From NCBI RefSeq assembly GCF_040545875.1, contig NZ_JBEPMR010000004.1: a DNA stretch of 64,000 nt. One strand, 5' to 3'. The translations under genes and the position numbers were made by a program. Positions 8,779-18,191 of the stretch are shown one piece after another. This stretch comes from Faecalicatena_A orotica (GTDB taxonomy: Bacteria; Bacillota; Clostridia; Lachnospirales; Lachnospiraceae). Position 1 is the stretch's first letter, and each line of letters opens with the position of its first letter. The notes beneath the pieces are model-generated. The model saw nothing but the letters and a program-made list of their open reading frames with translations, did no database searches and was not told the DNA's origin.

Positions 8779-9527
8779 TCATCCTTCAGAAACTGCTGAT
8801 ATCGGATAAATAAAAGTTCAATCAACAGGAAATATGGGGTCGTGATTTCATATGAAATCCCATATCTTTCCGGCAGCGACAGCGCCTGAATATATAAGTT
8901 TTCCCCGCATACGGAAGAAAGCGGGTTCATCTGCATCTTTGTAACGGAAACCGTCTTTATGCCCTTCAGGCGCAGCCGTTTCGCGAGTTCCACCATATGT
9001 TCCGCTTCACCCGTCAGTGAGATCAGTATGACCAGGTCTTCCTCTCTGACAAGATTTTCAAAGGCTTCCGCCATATCATGTCCGTGCATATAATAAATCT
9101 TTTTGTGCAGCGGCAGAAAAATACGCTGGAACTCTTTTGCCACCCGTGCCTGGGAATATCCGCTTGCATAGATCAGAATACGTCCGGAGCAGTAAATTTT
9201 TTCAAAAAAGCTACTGTAATCTGTATTGCGGATATACTCGATCATCTTATGGTAATTCTGGAGCGCTTCCTCCTTAAATGAAAACTCCAGTCCCTCTTCC
9301 TGCATCCTCTCAAGCCGGATCACTGAGCGAAGTTCACCGTACCCCGGAAGCTTCAGTTTCTGGGCAAACCTTGTGAGTGCACTTTTGGATACATGGTATG
9401 TTTCCGCAAACTCATCTATTGACAGCCGGATACAGTCTTTCGGATGTTTCGCCACACACCCGGCGATGTACTTATCGTTTTCGCTGAAGGTATCGTAGTA
9501 CCTGTTCAGCAGGTCTTCAATCTTCAT
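8775..9527 (-). CDS. MurR/RpiR family transcriptional regulator (250 aa)
   Basis: A sugar-phosphate-sensing regulator. An N-terminal HTH_6 domain (about 1-77, with FAETYHVSKSALTRFAQKL as the helix-turn-helix) precedes a C-terminal SIS phosphosugar-binding domain (about 100-235). It overlaps the preceding rpiR paralogue by 11 bases, so the two are translationally coupled and may heterodimerise. Its stop codon lies inside the 8751-8778 palindrome. The neighbouring PTS and GH13 genes are the obvious targets. Confidence 0.9.
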   Translation of the reverse strand: MKIEDLLNRYYDTFSENDKYIAGCVAKHPKDCIRLSIDEFAETYHVSKSALTRFAQKLKLPGYGELRSVIRLERMQEEGLEFSFKEEALQNYHKMIEYIRNTDYSSFFEKIYCSGRILIYASGYSQARVAKEFQRIFLPLHKKIYYMHGHDMAEAFENLVREEDLVILISLTGEAEHMVELAKRLRLKGIKTVSVTKMQMNPLSSVCGENLYIQALSLPERYGISYEITTPYFLLIELLFIRYQQFLKDE

Positions 9528-10272
9528 GTTCGGCCTCTCTTATATATTCCAGATAATTGAGGAACAGCATGTCCAGCAGCATGTAAAACCCCGACACCAG
9601 TTCGTATGAAACCTGACTCTGGATGGTCTGGGTCGCCACATAGAGATTATCCCTGCACATTCTGGAAATCGTATTGTTCTGCAGACGCGTGATGGAAATT
9701 GTGTATATCCCTGTCGGAATCACTGCATTGAGAATCTCAATCCCCGCCCTTGTCTCACCGGAAAGGGAAATCACGACAAAAACATCCGTCTTCTGAAATG
9801 CTTTTTTCATAAACTCGGTTTCCCCGTAATCAAACAATTCGATCACGCACTTCCCGGCGGACAGGAATATCCGTTTGAATTCCTCCGCCAGCGTCTTCTG
9901 TTCATTGCCGGTCCCATAGACGTAAATCGTATCGCTCTCATAGAGCCTTTTACAGATATGGACATAAGAAAACTTATTCAATTCATCAACAAGACTGTGG
10001 TAAATGTCACAGACAGCGTCAAAGTCCACGTCCGCTGCCTTTTTGTCCGAACGTTCTTCCTTCAGCGTAAGCTTCAGATCCGAAAAAGATGTCAGCCCGA
10101 TTTTCCGCAGGATACGCAGCAGTGTAGCTCTGGAAATATGACATTCTGCCGCCACCTGTTCACTGGAAAACTGTGCGAACCTCACCGGTTCGCACAAAAT
10201 TGTTTCTAAGACAGCTTTATCGTTTTCACTTAGTTTATCGTAGTATTGATTCATCAGCTGAGCGAGTCTCAT
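9517..10272 (-). CDS. MurR/RpiR family transcriptional regulator, paralogue (251 aa)
   Basis: Same architecture as the gene after it: an N-terminal HTH_6 domain (VAAECHISRATLLRILRKIG as the recognition region) and a C-terminal SIS domain with VVISLSGETRAGIEILN. It starts 3 bases after the stop of the ABC ATPase gene, so it is on the exporter transcript. The two RpiR proteins are similar throughout but clearly diverged, which points to an old duplication. Confidence 0.9.
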   Translation of the reverse strand: MRLAQLMNQYYDKLSENDKAVLETILCEPVRFAQFSSEQVAAECHISRATLLRILRKIGLTSFSDLKLTLKEERSDKKAADVDFDAVCDIYHSLVDELNKFSYVHICKRLYESDTIYVYGTGNEQKTLAEEFKRIFLSAGKCVIELFDYGETEFMKKAFQKTDVFVVISLSGETRAGIEILNAVIPTGIYTISITRLQNNTISRMCRDNLYVATQTIQSQVSYELVSGFYMLLDMLFLNYLEYIREAEHED

Positions 10273-10275
10273 CTG

Positions 10276-11037
10276 CTACAAATCTCCCATCTTATCCAGA
10301 ATCAGATGATAGAATTCTTCATCCGTCCCCTTCTTTTCCAGAGTCTCCAGTATCATACCGTCCTTAAGCAGGATGATTTTCCTGCAGCAGCCCGCCATCT
10401 TCGGATCATGCGTTACCATGACTATCGTCTTCCCATACTCCTGATTGATCCGTGTCAGGGCGTCAATCACAATCTTGCCTGACTTGGAATCCAGATTTCC
10501 GGTCGGCTCATCAGCCAGGATCAGCTCCGGGTCATTAATCAGGGCACGGCAGATCGCCACCCTCTGTTTCTCTCCTCCCGACAGTTCATATGGCTCTTTA
10601 TCCAGCAGATGTGCAATCTGGAACTGCTCGGCCAGTTCCTTTGATTTCTCATCCATTACTTCAGACTTTTCCTTGTTCAGAATCATGGGAAGCATAATGT
10701 TTTCCCTCACGGAGAGACTGTCCATCAGATAAAAATCCTGAAAGACGAACCCGATCTGTTTTCTCCTGATATCCGCCAGTTCATCTGCATGCAGGCCGTT
10801 TGTATCTTTATCCGTGAACTTCAAGGTCCCCGCCGTCTGCTTGTCAATCAGCCCCAGCACCTTCAAAAGTGTCGTCTTGCCGCATCCGGACTTTCCCATA
10901 ATCCCAAGGAAGTCACCCTCCTCCACATCAAAATTAAGCCCCTTTAATACTTTAATCTCATCCTTTGCACCACTCGGGTTCAGTTTCTGATAATTCCTGA
11001 TCAGATCATTCACTTCCAGTACTTTTAGTTTTCCCAT
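10276..11037 (-). CDS. ABC transporter ATP-binding protein, LolD/MacB-like (253 aa)
   Basis: Cytoplasmic ATPase of an FtsX-type ABC system. Walker A GKSGCGKTT, Q-loop VFQDFY, signature LSGGEKQR, Walker B LILADEPTGNLDS and the switch His in VTHD are intact. The start at 11037 is preferred because GGAGG lies 7 bases before it. An upstream ATG at 11052 is possible. It overlaps the 3' end of the permease gene by 13 bases. Such pairs usually export peptides or lipids or act in antimicrobial-peptide resistance, but nothing here fixes the substrate. Confidence 0.92.
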   Translation of the reverse strand: MGKLKVLEVNDLIRNYQKLNPSGAKDEIKVLKGLNFDVEEGDFLGIMGKSGCGKTTLLKVLGLIDKQTAGTLKFTDKDTNGLHADELADIRRKQIGFVFQDFYLMDSLSVRENIMLPMILNKEKSEVMDEKSKELAEQFQIAHLLDKEPYELSGGEKQRVAICRALINDPELILADEPTGNLDSKSGKIVIDALTRINQEYGKTIVMVTHDPKMAGCCRKIILLKDGMILETLEKKGTDEEFYHLILDKMGDL

Positions 11038-13643
11038 TCCGCCTGCCTCCATATCATTCTCTTAATCCAAAAATACCACAGTACCCATACACCCACATAA
11101 ACCAGATAAATAATCCCTCCTGCTATAAGGAAACCCAGAACTTCCTTTGAATCGTATAATCTGGCCCTTACCGTAAGGCCTCCGAAAATAATTCCGCCTA
11201 AGGTTCCTACCGCAAGCGGCAGCACTGCAAATATCTTCATCTGCCCTGCCAGAGCCTTTTTCCGGTCATTCTGCCGCATACCCAGTTTTCTCAGGAAGTT
11301 ATTCTGCCAGTTCAGCTCCCTTGCCTCAGATTCAAACTTCACATAATACTGGAAGAGCCCCATAATCGTCATCAGAATGAGGATAAACAGGTACACCAGT
11401 TTTCGGAAAAAGATTTCCGCACCGGTATCAACAATCATCTGCTGCTTCCCATAGAACGGCAGGATCGCACTGTCCCAGTCTCTGTCAAACGCATGTTTAT
11501 CAGTCAGATAGTCCATATCTTTGAGCATCCCCTCATACTCCTTCTCAGGAACATTCCAGCATATAAGCTGTGTCGGTCCCTCTGTCATATTAGATGGACG
11601 GGAGTACGACGGGTACGCTCTCCATTCGTCGATGTCAGCCGCTTCTCTTAAACTCCACTGTTCTTTATTGTAAGTGGAAATCCTCTGGTACTCTTCTTCA
11701 AAATACTGGTCATTGAATACGACCAGGTTATCCTCCATTCCCTGATGGAACGTCCCCGTGAGACAGTCTCTCTCCTCACTCTTTATGATACGTTCCGGAA
11801 ATATTTTCTCATATATCCCTGTATTATAAGACATCAGCGGCTGTCCGATCCTCAGCATTTTATGGATTCTGTTCGTATCCCAGTCAATCGTATGTGCCTT
11901 TGCCGACAAATCCTGCTGATACACAACATGGATTTCATCATCTGATAAATCCAGCTTTTCAGGCGTCTTCCCTAAGGCCTCCTTCAGGGCCCGGTAAGTA
12001 GATTCTGAAATTGCTATATGCTGCCCCTGCGGCCACTGAACCGGGCGCAAGTACGGCCCCCACTGTTTATTAATCGCGTCAGAGCCGTAGATCGATGTAA
12101 TCCTGAGCATCGGATAAACAGACGCCTCTGCACCATGCTTCTTAGCAATCGCATCTAAATCCTCCATATCCGCATCATAGGCCGTGCAGACAATGCTGTA
12201 CGGGAACATCTCCGGTATATTCTGTTTCAGGAGTCCGCCTGCCAGCTGTACCCCAAACATAGATAGTATAAACAGATGCAGCACAGACAGATAAAAAAGA
12301 TTCCATGTGCTTTTCTGAAACCGGTAATACAACGGACGATTTGCAATCAGATTCCTGTTGTACCTGTCCCTGTGCCTTTCCAACCTGTTCAGGCAGATTG
12401 CGGTTCCCCCCTTAATAAGCAGGTAAACTCCGAGTACCGTAAAGATATGTATATACATAGTCTCTGCCCAGCTTCTGGAAAAATAGATGCGGATGCTGAC
12501 TGCCAGAAGGAGAAGTCCCAAAATCACAAGTATGAGATTGTATTTCTTCCCCCGTTTTTCTTTCTCAACCTGTGTATTCATATTCATAGAACGTGCAAGG
12601 TTCAGCACATTTTCCTGATTAAATCCAAGGGACAGGAGCACGATCAAGAGATACCCGAGTATCCCAAGCCCAATCGTCCTTACGCTGATTGCAGATGCCA
12701 GATTGACTACGGCCCCATTATTTGTGAGTGAACTCTGCCAGATATCCCTAATGATATAGGATACCGCCCCTCCGAAAAGAATACCTGCCACACCTGATAT
12801 GAAAGCATTTGCACTGAACACGATTCCAAACATCAGATAAATCGTTCTGCTTCTCATGCCAAGGATGACCAGAAGGCTGTTTGACTTATTCTGGTCTTTG
12901 ATATAATACCCGATGATCATTGTCATCATCAGAATGCTGCACAGAGCCATGAGAAATCCAGTCTGTTTAAATATCCGCGCAAGCCCGAATCCGAACAGGA
13001 AGTCTTCCTCCCCGTGCACCTGTGAGATCAGGCCATACATTGTAAGTATAATATACATAAATGCCGCGGTCAGAAAGCACCCCGATGCAAGAATCATCTG
13101 CCCTTTCTTGTTGTAGGAAGCATTCTTTCGGATCATCCGGAAAAACTCCTCAGGGTATCTGCCCGGAAAATAGCGTACCCGCTTCTTTTCTTCCTTCTCG
13201 TACCTTTCCCGCGCTTTCATCTCTTCGTATTTGCGGTTCATCTCATCCCGCTCTTCAATCCAGCGGGAGCCCATGTAATCGATGATAACCAAGGCTAAAC
13301 ATACCCCTCCGACAAATATCTGTCCACCCGGGAATATGCTGATGGCAAAAAATGCAAATCCGAAACCGGGAAGAAACTCAAATGTTTTCAGGCTTTTTCC
13401 ATTTATTAACCAAATACAGCGTATTAAATACAGTAAAATTCCAATTACCGCAAGTATACCAAAACTAAACGGTATTAATGATACCAGATCCTCTTTCCAA
13501 ATGGATCCGTCTCTGAGTTTGTAAATAAAATCCCACAGACTGTAAAAGCCATCAATCGCCATAATCTTACAAAACAATAGCGAAAAAAGCATCAGAAATC
13601 CACAGACTATCCTGAATCTCCTGACTTTACGTTCCACATTCAT
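11025..13643 (-). CDS. FtsX-like ABC transporter permease (872 aa)
   Basis: A large integral membrane protein and partner of the ATPase encoded just after it. I see roughly ten hydrophobic segments in the first 470 residues, a long soluble extracellular stretch (about 480-760), and three more membrane segments near the C terminus, the classic FtsX-domain position. The start at 13643 follows a GAGGAGGG site. A longer frame to 13739 is open but lacks one. No two-component system of the BceRS type sits beside it. Instead the downstream genes on the same transcript are RpiR regulators, which is unusual company for this family. Confidence 0.88.
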   Translation of the reverse strand: MNVERKVRRFRIVCGFLMLFSLLFCKIMAIDGFYSLWDFIYKLRDGSIWKEDLVSLIPFSFGILAVIGILLYLIRCIWLINGKSLKTFEFLPGFGFAFFAISIFPGGQIFVGGVCLALVIIDYMGSRWIEERDEMNRKYEEMKARERYEKEEKKRVRYFPGRYPEEFFRMIRKNASYNKKGQMILASGCFLTAAFMYIILTMYGLISQVHGEEDFLFGFGLARIFKQTGFLMALCSILMMTMIIGYYIKDQNKSNSLLVILGMRSRTIYLMFGIVFSANAFISGVAGILFGGAVSYIIRDIWQSSLTNNGAVVNLASAISVRTIGLGILGYLLIVLLSLGFNQENVLNLARSMNMNTQVEKEKRGKKYNLILVILGLLLLAVSIRIYFSRSWAETMYIHIFTVLGVYLLIKGGTAICLNRLERHRDRYNRNLIANRPLYYRFQKSTWNLFYLSVLHLFILSMFGVQLAGGLLKQNIPEMFPYSIVCTAYDADMEDLDAIAKKHGAEASVYPMLRITSIYGSDAINKQWGPYLRPVQWPQGQHIAISESTYRALKEALGKTPEKLDLSDDEIHVVYQQDLSAKAHTIDWDTNRIHKMLRIGQPLMSYNTGIYEKIFPERIIKSEERDCLTGTFHQGMEDNLVVFNDQYFEEEYQRISTYNKEQWSLREAADIDEWRAYPSYSRPSNMTEGPTQLICWNVPEKEYEGMLKDMDYLTDKHAFDRDWDSAILPFYGKQQMIVDTGAEIFFRKLVYLFILILMTIMGLFQYYVKFESEARELNWQNNFLRKLGMRQNDRKKALAGQMKIFAVLPLAVGTLGGIIFGGLTVRARLYDSKEVLGFLIAGGIIYLVYVGVWVLWYFWIKRMIWRQAEWEN

Positions 13644-13754
13644 AGAATCCCTCCTCGTCTCTAAAAACATGATCACGTCACCTACCGCAGCCGGCGATAC
13701 GACAGTGGGCGTATACTGGTTCCCATGCTGTTTCTCCACTTTTAAGCTACACTC

Positions 13755-13783
13755 ATTTTATCGCTAATACTATTTTTATACAA
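13755..13783 (-). promoter_or_regulatory. Probable promoter of the ABC exporter and rpiR operon
   Basis: TTGTAT (13778-13783) and TAAAAT (13755-13760) on the minus strand with a 17-base spacer, about 110 bases before the permease start. Nothing else was recognised between 13644 and 13884. Confidence 0.45.
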
Positions 13784-13884
13784 TCCTTATTGTGCGAATG
13801 ATGCGTTTTCCTGCTTGAATACTATCACTTGCCATTTTAAGACTGAGTAAAGGGAATTCCATATTTTTATACTACTGTTTTATT

Positions 13885-15309
13885 CTACTTCTTCATCAAC
13901 ACCTGAACCGCTTCTTTCAACGTCAAATCCTCCCCTACATTCCCCGGGAAGATAATATAAGGTATCTGCGGAAATTTACTCTCATCACCGGTCTGCCACA
14001 CAGGAATTCCCGGCTTAATCTGCCCGAGCACTGTCGCCCGTTTCACACGCAAAGCCTTTGTTCCCACATCGCTCGACGTGATTCCCCCTTTTGCGATCAC
14101 AAACGCAGGCGTCACATCCAGCCGTCCTACGAGCGACTGAACGGCATCTGATATTTTAACCGAAAGGCGCAAATGGTCTTCCTTATTTCCTGATTCTGCC
14201 GTAAACAGCTTTCTGGATGTATAGCAGCAGACAGTCCTGCCCGATCTCACACATTCTTCCTCCATTTTCAGGCATCTTGCAACTTCTGCCTCAAACGCCG
14301 CACTATCATTTACCATAGCTACATCGAGCTCGATAAATTCAATTTCTTTTAGTTCCCTTAATAACTCCAGCTGTCTGCTTGTTTTAGCTGTATGTGAGCC
14401 GATCACAATAACACCGCCATTTGCAGTTTCCCGCGTCACCATTTCTTCTCTTGTAAGCAGCGGTTTCTCCTGAATCCCCCCAAGTACTCTGACAAAAGCC
14501 GCCGCTGTGCGAAACATAAAATTTTTTCCTTTTTCCATTGCCCGGTACAAGGCAATGCAGAACACCTTTATATCGGCATAGTCTACAGCATTCACTATGA
14601 TTTTCCGGAAGCCGCTGATTTCCAGAAGTTTCTTCTCAATCCCTTCTACGTCAACACTTCGAAGCTCTTCTAACGTGATGCATACAACCGTATCCGCGGT
14701 ATACATGCCATTCGTCTTTTCTTCCACATACTCAGGCATTGTAAGCGCTGTATAACCGAAGGTTTTATCCTTCGCAAATTCAGTTTCACATACTGGGATC
14801 AGTTCATCATCATATTTCGCATAGTGGATATTTCCAATTGTAAACCGGCCGCCTTCTTTAAAAAACGGACACAAAATCTCCCCATCTACTGTATTGCCCG
14901 TATATTTTTCATAATCCTCTTTTAATATTTCCGTTTCCAGAGGATAATGCCCACGCAGAGTACTGTCCCCGCGGCTCACAAACAGATACTCCTGCTTTGT
15001 CTGTTCCGCGGCATAAGCCACCGCCTCAGCGATTTCATGATGTGCCTTCGTTGTCTGGTCAACGGTAAATCCCCTTGAATTTGTCAGGATAAAAAAGAGG
15101 CTGCTCTCTTCCTGAAATGCCTTTAAAATACTTTCTTTTTCCCAGTCTGTGTAAACAGAAACGCCATTTACCGTCTGTACCCCCGTAGGATCATCGTCCA
15201 AAACGACTATTTTCTTTTTACTTTTCGCTATTTCTTCCGCCAGCATCTGGTCCACTAAAGACTCCTCGATTTTAGGAAAAGTGTCTAAAATTTCAGTATT
15301 CATTTTCAT
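13885..15309 (-). CDS. Four-carbon acid sugar kinase family protein (DUF1537, 474 aa)
   Basis: Members of this family (DtnK, OtnK and relatives) phosphorylate four-carbon acid sugars such as threonate, erythronate or 2-oxo-tetronate. The N-terminal domain shows DDDPTGVQTV (about 38-47), TNSRGFT and SRGDSTLRGHYPLE. ILCPFFKEGGR follows, and the C-terminal nucleotide-binding domain has IAKGGITSSD. It is the last gene of the acid-sugar operon, 95 bases after the creatininase-like gene and beyond a terminator hairpin, so its expression may depend on read-through. The exact substrate is not predictable. Confidence 0.88.
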   Translation of the reverse strand: MKMNTEILDTFPKIEESLVDQMLAEEIAKSKKKIVVLDDDPTGVQTVNGVSVYTDWEKESILKAFQEESSLFFILTNSRGFTVDQTTKAHHEIAEAVAYAAEQTKQEYLFVSRGDSTLRGHYPLETEILKEDYEKYTGNTVDGEILCPFFKEGGRFTIGNIHYAKYDDELIPVCETEFAKDKTFGYTALTMPEYVEEKTNGMYTADTVVCITLEELRSVDVEGIEKKLLEISGFRKIIVNAVDYADIKVFCIALYRAMEKGKNFMFRTAAAFVRVLGGIQEKPLLTREEMVTRETANGGVIVIGSHTAKTSRQLELLRELKEIEFIELDVAMVNDSAAFEAEVARCLKMEEECVRSGRTVCCYTSRKLFTAESGNKEDHLRLSVKISDAVQSLVGRLDVTPAFVIAKGGITSSDVGTKALRVKRATVLGQIKPGIPVWQTGDESKFPQIPYIIFPGNVGEDLTLKEAVQVLMKK

Positions 15310-15345
15310 AATTATATTCTCCTCTTTTCTATAAATTTGTTTCCT

Positions 15346-15377
15346 AAAAGCACAAAAGGCGGGAGTTCCCTCCCGCC
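15346..15377 (-). terminator. Intrinsic terminator after the creatininase-like gene
   Basis: On the minus strand a perfect 8-bp stem GGCGGGAG/CTCCCGCC with a 4-base loop is followed by TTTTGTGCTTTT. It lies between the creatininase-like gene and the DUF1537 kinase and should reduce expression of the kinase. Confidence 0.8.
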
Positions 15378-15404
15378 GTCAGCTTTGCAGTTACTACACT
15401 ATAC

Positions 15405-16316
15405 TTATTTCAAATTACCATGCTCATCGTGCATTTCATCATATTTGATGTTATTAGTTCCATTGTAGCCAAGTGGGTTTCTGTATCCAAGAGGATTGAT
15501 TCCGCATGGATATTTTGTCATAATCTCATCAACCAGTTCACAGTATAAGTCTGCACATCTGCCTACAATCTTGTCACCTTTTTCCTTGCTTGCATTTGTA
15601 GGATCACCAATGACACCAGTAGAAAGGTCATCTTTTTCTGGAAGTGCGAAAGTTCCTTCAAAGTGATACAGCATTCCTTCTCCGGCTGCCTGGCCCGGAG
15701 CGATTTTCCATTTTGAATCAATCAGTCCGTGAGCTTCGCCCGGCACTGCCAGTTCCATATGTACTTTATCAGGATACAGAGAAAGTGCAACAGAAGTCTC
15801 CGCTTCATCCGCATGCCACATATAAGTATCAAGTGTCTTCTTATTGTCTCTGAGGAAGTCATACCATGTACTTCCTACTGTAAAGTAGCCTTCAATACCA
15901 GCTTTGTGAACTGCCTCAAACATAGACATCGTCTGTCCGTGGGCAGAAATAATGAGGAACTTATTGTATCCTGCATTTGCAGCACCTCTGATAATATCTG
16001 TCAGCAGGCCTACATGAGTCTCAAATGTAAGCGGAATTGTGCCAGGCATTCCCCAGTGATGAGCCGGATGTGATCCATACATTGGGCATGCCAGAATCAT
16101 AGCTCCTGATTTCTCTGCAACTGCCTCTGCGATTCCCATCGCATTAAAGGAGTCACTTCCACACGGGCAGTGAGGTCCGTGCTGTTCAATTGCACCAATC
16201 GGAAGAATCGCAAGGTCACACACTTCCTTTGCATATGCAATATTAACCGCTGCTGAGTTGTCTTGGAACCATAAAGAATCTCTCTTGTTTAATTTGAATT
16301 CAGTTTGTTTTGCCAT
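15405..16316 (-). CDS. Creatininase family protein (303 aa)
   Basis: A metal-dependent hydrolase of the creatininase fold. The metal-site motifs are visible: PIGAIEQHGPH (about 37-47), GSDSFN, SAHGQ (in place of the usual GHGGN) and HADEAETS. Creatininase relatives cleave cyclic amides and other C-N bonds, and some act on lactone-like or formamide substrates. The location inside a sugar-acid operon suggests an accessory hydrolase or lactonase step rather than creatinine use. The C terminus (about 270-303) is rich in Gly, Asn and charged residues and extends past the core. Confidence 0.85.
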   Translation of the reverse strand: MAKQTEFKLNKRDSLWFQDNSAAVNIAYAKEVCDLAILPIGAIEQHGPHCPCGSDSFNAMGIAEAVAEKSGAMILACPMYGSHPAHHWGMPGTIPLTFETHVGLLTDIIRGAANAGYNKFLIISAHGQTMSMFEAVHKAGIEGYFTVGSTWYDFLRDNKKTLDTYMWHADEAETSVALSLYPDKVHMELAVPGEAHGLIDSKWKIAPGQAAGEGMLYHFEGTFALPEKDDLSTGVIGDPTNASKEKGDKIVGRCADLYCELVDEIMTKYPCGINPLGYRNPLGYNGTNNIKYDEMHDEHGNLK

Positions 16317-16434
16317 AATAAAATCTCCTTTTTTAATTATTAAATTATTAAGTTATATTCATATATGGGAAAAGATCCCATTCATATGTGATGCCACTAA
16401 TTTCTGAATATTCTGAATATGGTGTGCAAAAGGG

Positions 16435-17211
16435 TCAGACCCCTTTGAATTTCTTCATGATATTCTTCGCCATACTTCCCACCATTCCTTGATCTGAACT
16501 CATTGGAATGTACAGCACGCCTTTCTCGATCAGTTCACGCGCCATCTGCGGGTTATCGGCAACTGTTCCTACCGCTTTTCCTGCTTTTGTTACTTTTTCA
16601 ATTATTTTATCAATTGCCTCAAGAAGTTTCGGGTGATTCCTCTGCCCCATAACCTCCCTGCCAAGTGACTGTGACAGGTCCATCGGGCCGATAAATACGA
16701 CGTCCAGTTCTTCCAGCTTAAGTATCTCATCCAGATTGCTGAGTGATTCCATCGTCTCGCAGTGGATAATCGTAAGCACTTCTTTATTTGCTTTGTCAAT
16801 ATATTCCTGCTTATCCATCGTTCCGTAATTTGCGGCCCTGTGGGTCGGTGCAAATCCTCTGTTTCCCAGTGGCGCATAGCGCCCTGCTTTTACCGCTGTC
16901 TCTGCCTGCTCCAGAGTGTCTACATTCGGGGCGTGATAGCCAAGTGCACCAGTGTCCAGCGCCTGCATGATATTCACAGCTGTAGCTTCTCTGACGCGGA
17001 CAATTGGTACAATTCCCGTTAAATCAGACGCTCTCACCAGATTCGTAATGGTTTCTGGATTATAAGAGACATGTTCGCTGTCGATAACGAAGAACTCCAT
17101 CCCTGCACTGCCAAGTATTTCGACCATACTCGGGTCCATTGTCTTTACAAATGTCCCAATAACCGGCTGACCGTTTTTCAGTTTCTGTTTTACTCTATTT
17201 TCTCTGACCAT
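16435..17211 (-). CDS. HpcH/HpaI-type aldolase (258 aa)
   Basis: A class II, metal-dependent aldolase that splits 2-keto-3-deoxy sugar acids to pyruvate plus an aldehyde. TMDPSMVEILGSAGMEFFVIDSEH (shown here only in part: FFVIDSEH), GALGYHAPNV, the metal-binding E in VFIGPMDLSQSLG and the C-terminal IPMSSDQGM match the family. The start at 17211 is chosen because AGGAG lies 8 bases upstream and the family begins here. The frame stays open to 17472, but that part overlaps the lactonase gene. It is 64 bases from the SMP-30 gene. Confidence 0.9.
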   Translation of the reverse strand: MVRENRVKQKLKNGQPVIGTFVKTMDPSMVEILGSAGMEFFVIDSEHVSYNPETITNLVRASDLTGIVPIVRVREATAVNIMQALDTGALGYHAPNVDTLEQAETAVKAGRYAPLGNRGFAPTHRAANYGTMDKQEYIDKANKEVLTIIHCETMESLSNLDEILKLEELDVVFIGPMDLSQSLGREVMGQRNHPKLLEAIDKIIEKVTKAGKAVGTVADNPQMARELIEKGVLYIPMSSDQGMVGSMAKNIMKKFKGV

Positions 17212-17275
17212 GAGTCCTGCTCCTCTCATTTTTCTTCCAGCAGTGTATCCCATATGGGGATACCTGCCAGAAACG

Positions 17276-18175
17276 TTACACCGCGTGTCCTTTAATTTTG
17301 AAACGATAAAGTGTGGTGGATGCCGCAATGTAAAGAGTATCCATATCTTTTCCGCCAAATGCACAGTTGCCTGCCTGCTCTGGGATATATACGATTCCCA
17401 AATATACCGCGTCCTTATCGAATATATGGATGCCGCCCTGTGCACAGCAATATACATTTTCTTCACTGTCAATTTTCATTCCGTCAGGCAGTCCCACGCC
17501 ATCACCGATTGTTTCGGCCCAGACCTCCCCGCCTCTCAGTGAACCGTTCGGCTCTACCGCAAATTTCCTGATATGCTTTCTGGGAGAGTCATTCACAAAC
17601 AAAAACTTCTCATCCTTTGAAAAACATAATCCATTGGGATTTTCAAAATCATCCATAAGCAGCTTCAGTTCTTTTGTATCCGGATTATAGGAAAATACTC
17701 CCTGGAAATCCAGTTCCTGTTCTCTTTCAAGTCCTACTCTGGAAGGATTTCTTCCAAAACGCGGGTCAGTGAAAAAAATTGTCCCGTCACTTCGGACTAC
17801 CACATCATTCGGACTGTTCAATTCCTTCCCCTGATAGTGGGAGGCCAGTATCTCCAGTCCTTTTCCTTCGTTATCCGTCCTGCTGATACAGCTTCTAACG
17901 TGTTCACATACAATAATATTGCCCTGTGTATCGTAGGCATTCCCATTGGCCTTAAATGTATTTTCACGAAGCAGCCTTACCCCGTCCTTTTCACTGTAGC
18001 GGTATGTCCTGCTCTCCGGAATATCATTAAAAGTCAGTGCCTGTGTCTTCTTGTTCCAAATCGGACCTTCTATAAATGTAAAGTCTTTCCAGACTTCCAA
18101 AAGTTCCTGCTCTACGTCTAACACATCAAAAAACTTCTCGTGAAAGCTCTTATATGCCAGCCCCATACCTGTCAC
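17276..18175 (-). CDS. SMP-30/gluconolactonase family lactonase (299 aa)
   Basis: A beta-propeller metal-dependent hydrolase that opens sugar lactones to aldonates in the cytoplasm. The metal-site Glu in FIEGPIWN, the Asn in SPNDVVVRSDG and the Asp in GVGLPDGMKID are present, along with TDPRFG and PNGLCFS. No signal peptide is seen. The position between the isomerase-like and aldolase genes suggests it hydrolyses a lactone made by one of the two dehydrogenases in this operon. Confidence 0.88.
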   Translation of the reverse strand: MTGMGLAYKSFHEKFFDVLDVEQELLEVWKDFTFIEGPIWNKKTQALTFNDIPESRTYRYSEKDGVRLLRENTFKANGNAYDTQGNIIVCEHVRSCISRTDNEGKGLEILASHYQGKELNSPNDVVVRSDGTIFFTDPRFGRNPSRVGLEREQELDFQGVFSYNPDTKELKLLMDDFENPNGLCFSKDEKFLFVNDSPRKHIRKFAVEPNGSLRGGEVWAETIGDGVGLPDGMKIDSEENVYCCAQGGIHIFDKDAVYLGIVYIPEQAGNCAFGGKDMDTLYIAASTTLYRFKIKGHAV

Positions 18176-18191
18176 ACACCTTTCCTGCCGA

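Noticed and set aside
17212..17472. N-terminal extension of the HpcH aldolase to 345 residues
   Set aside because: The extension overlaps the SMP-30 gene and does not resemble the family; AGGAG before 17211 marks the real start.
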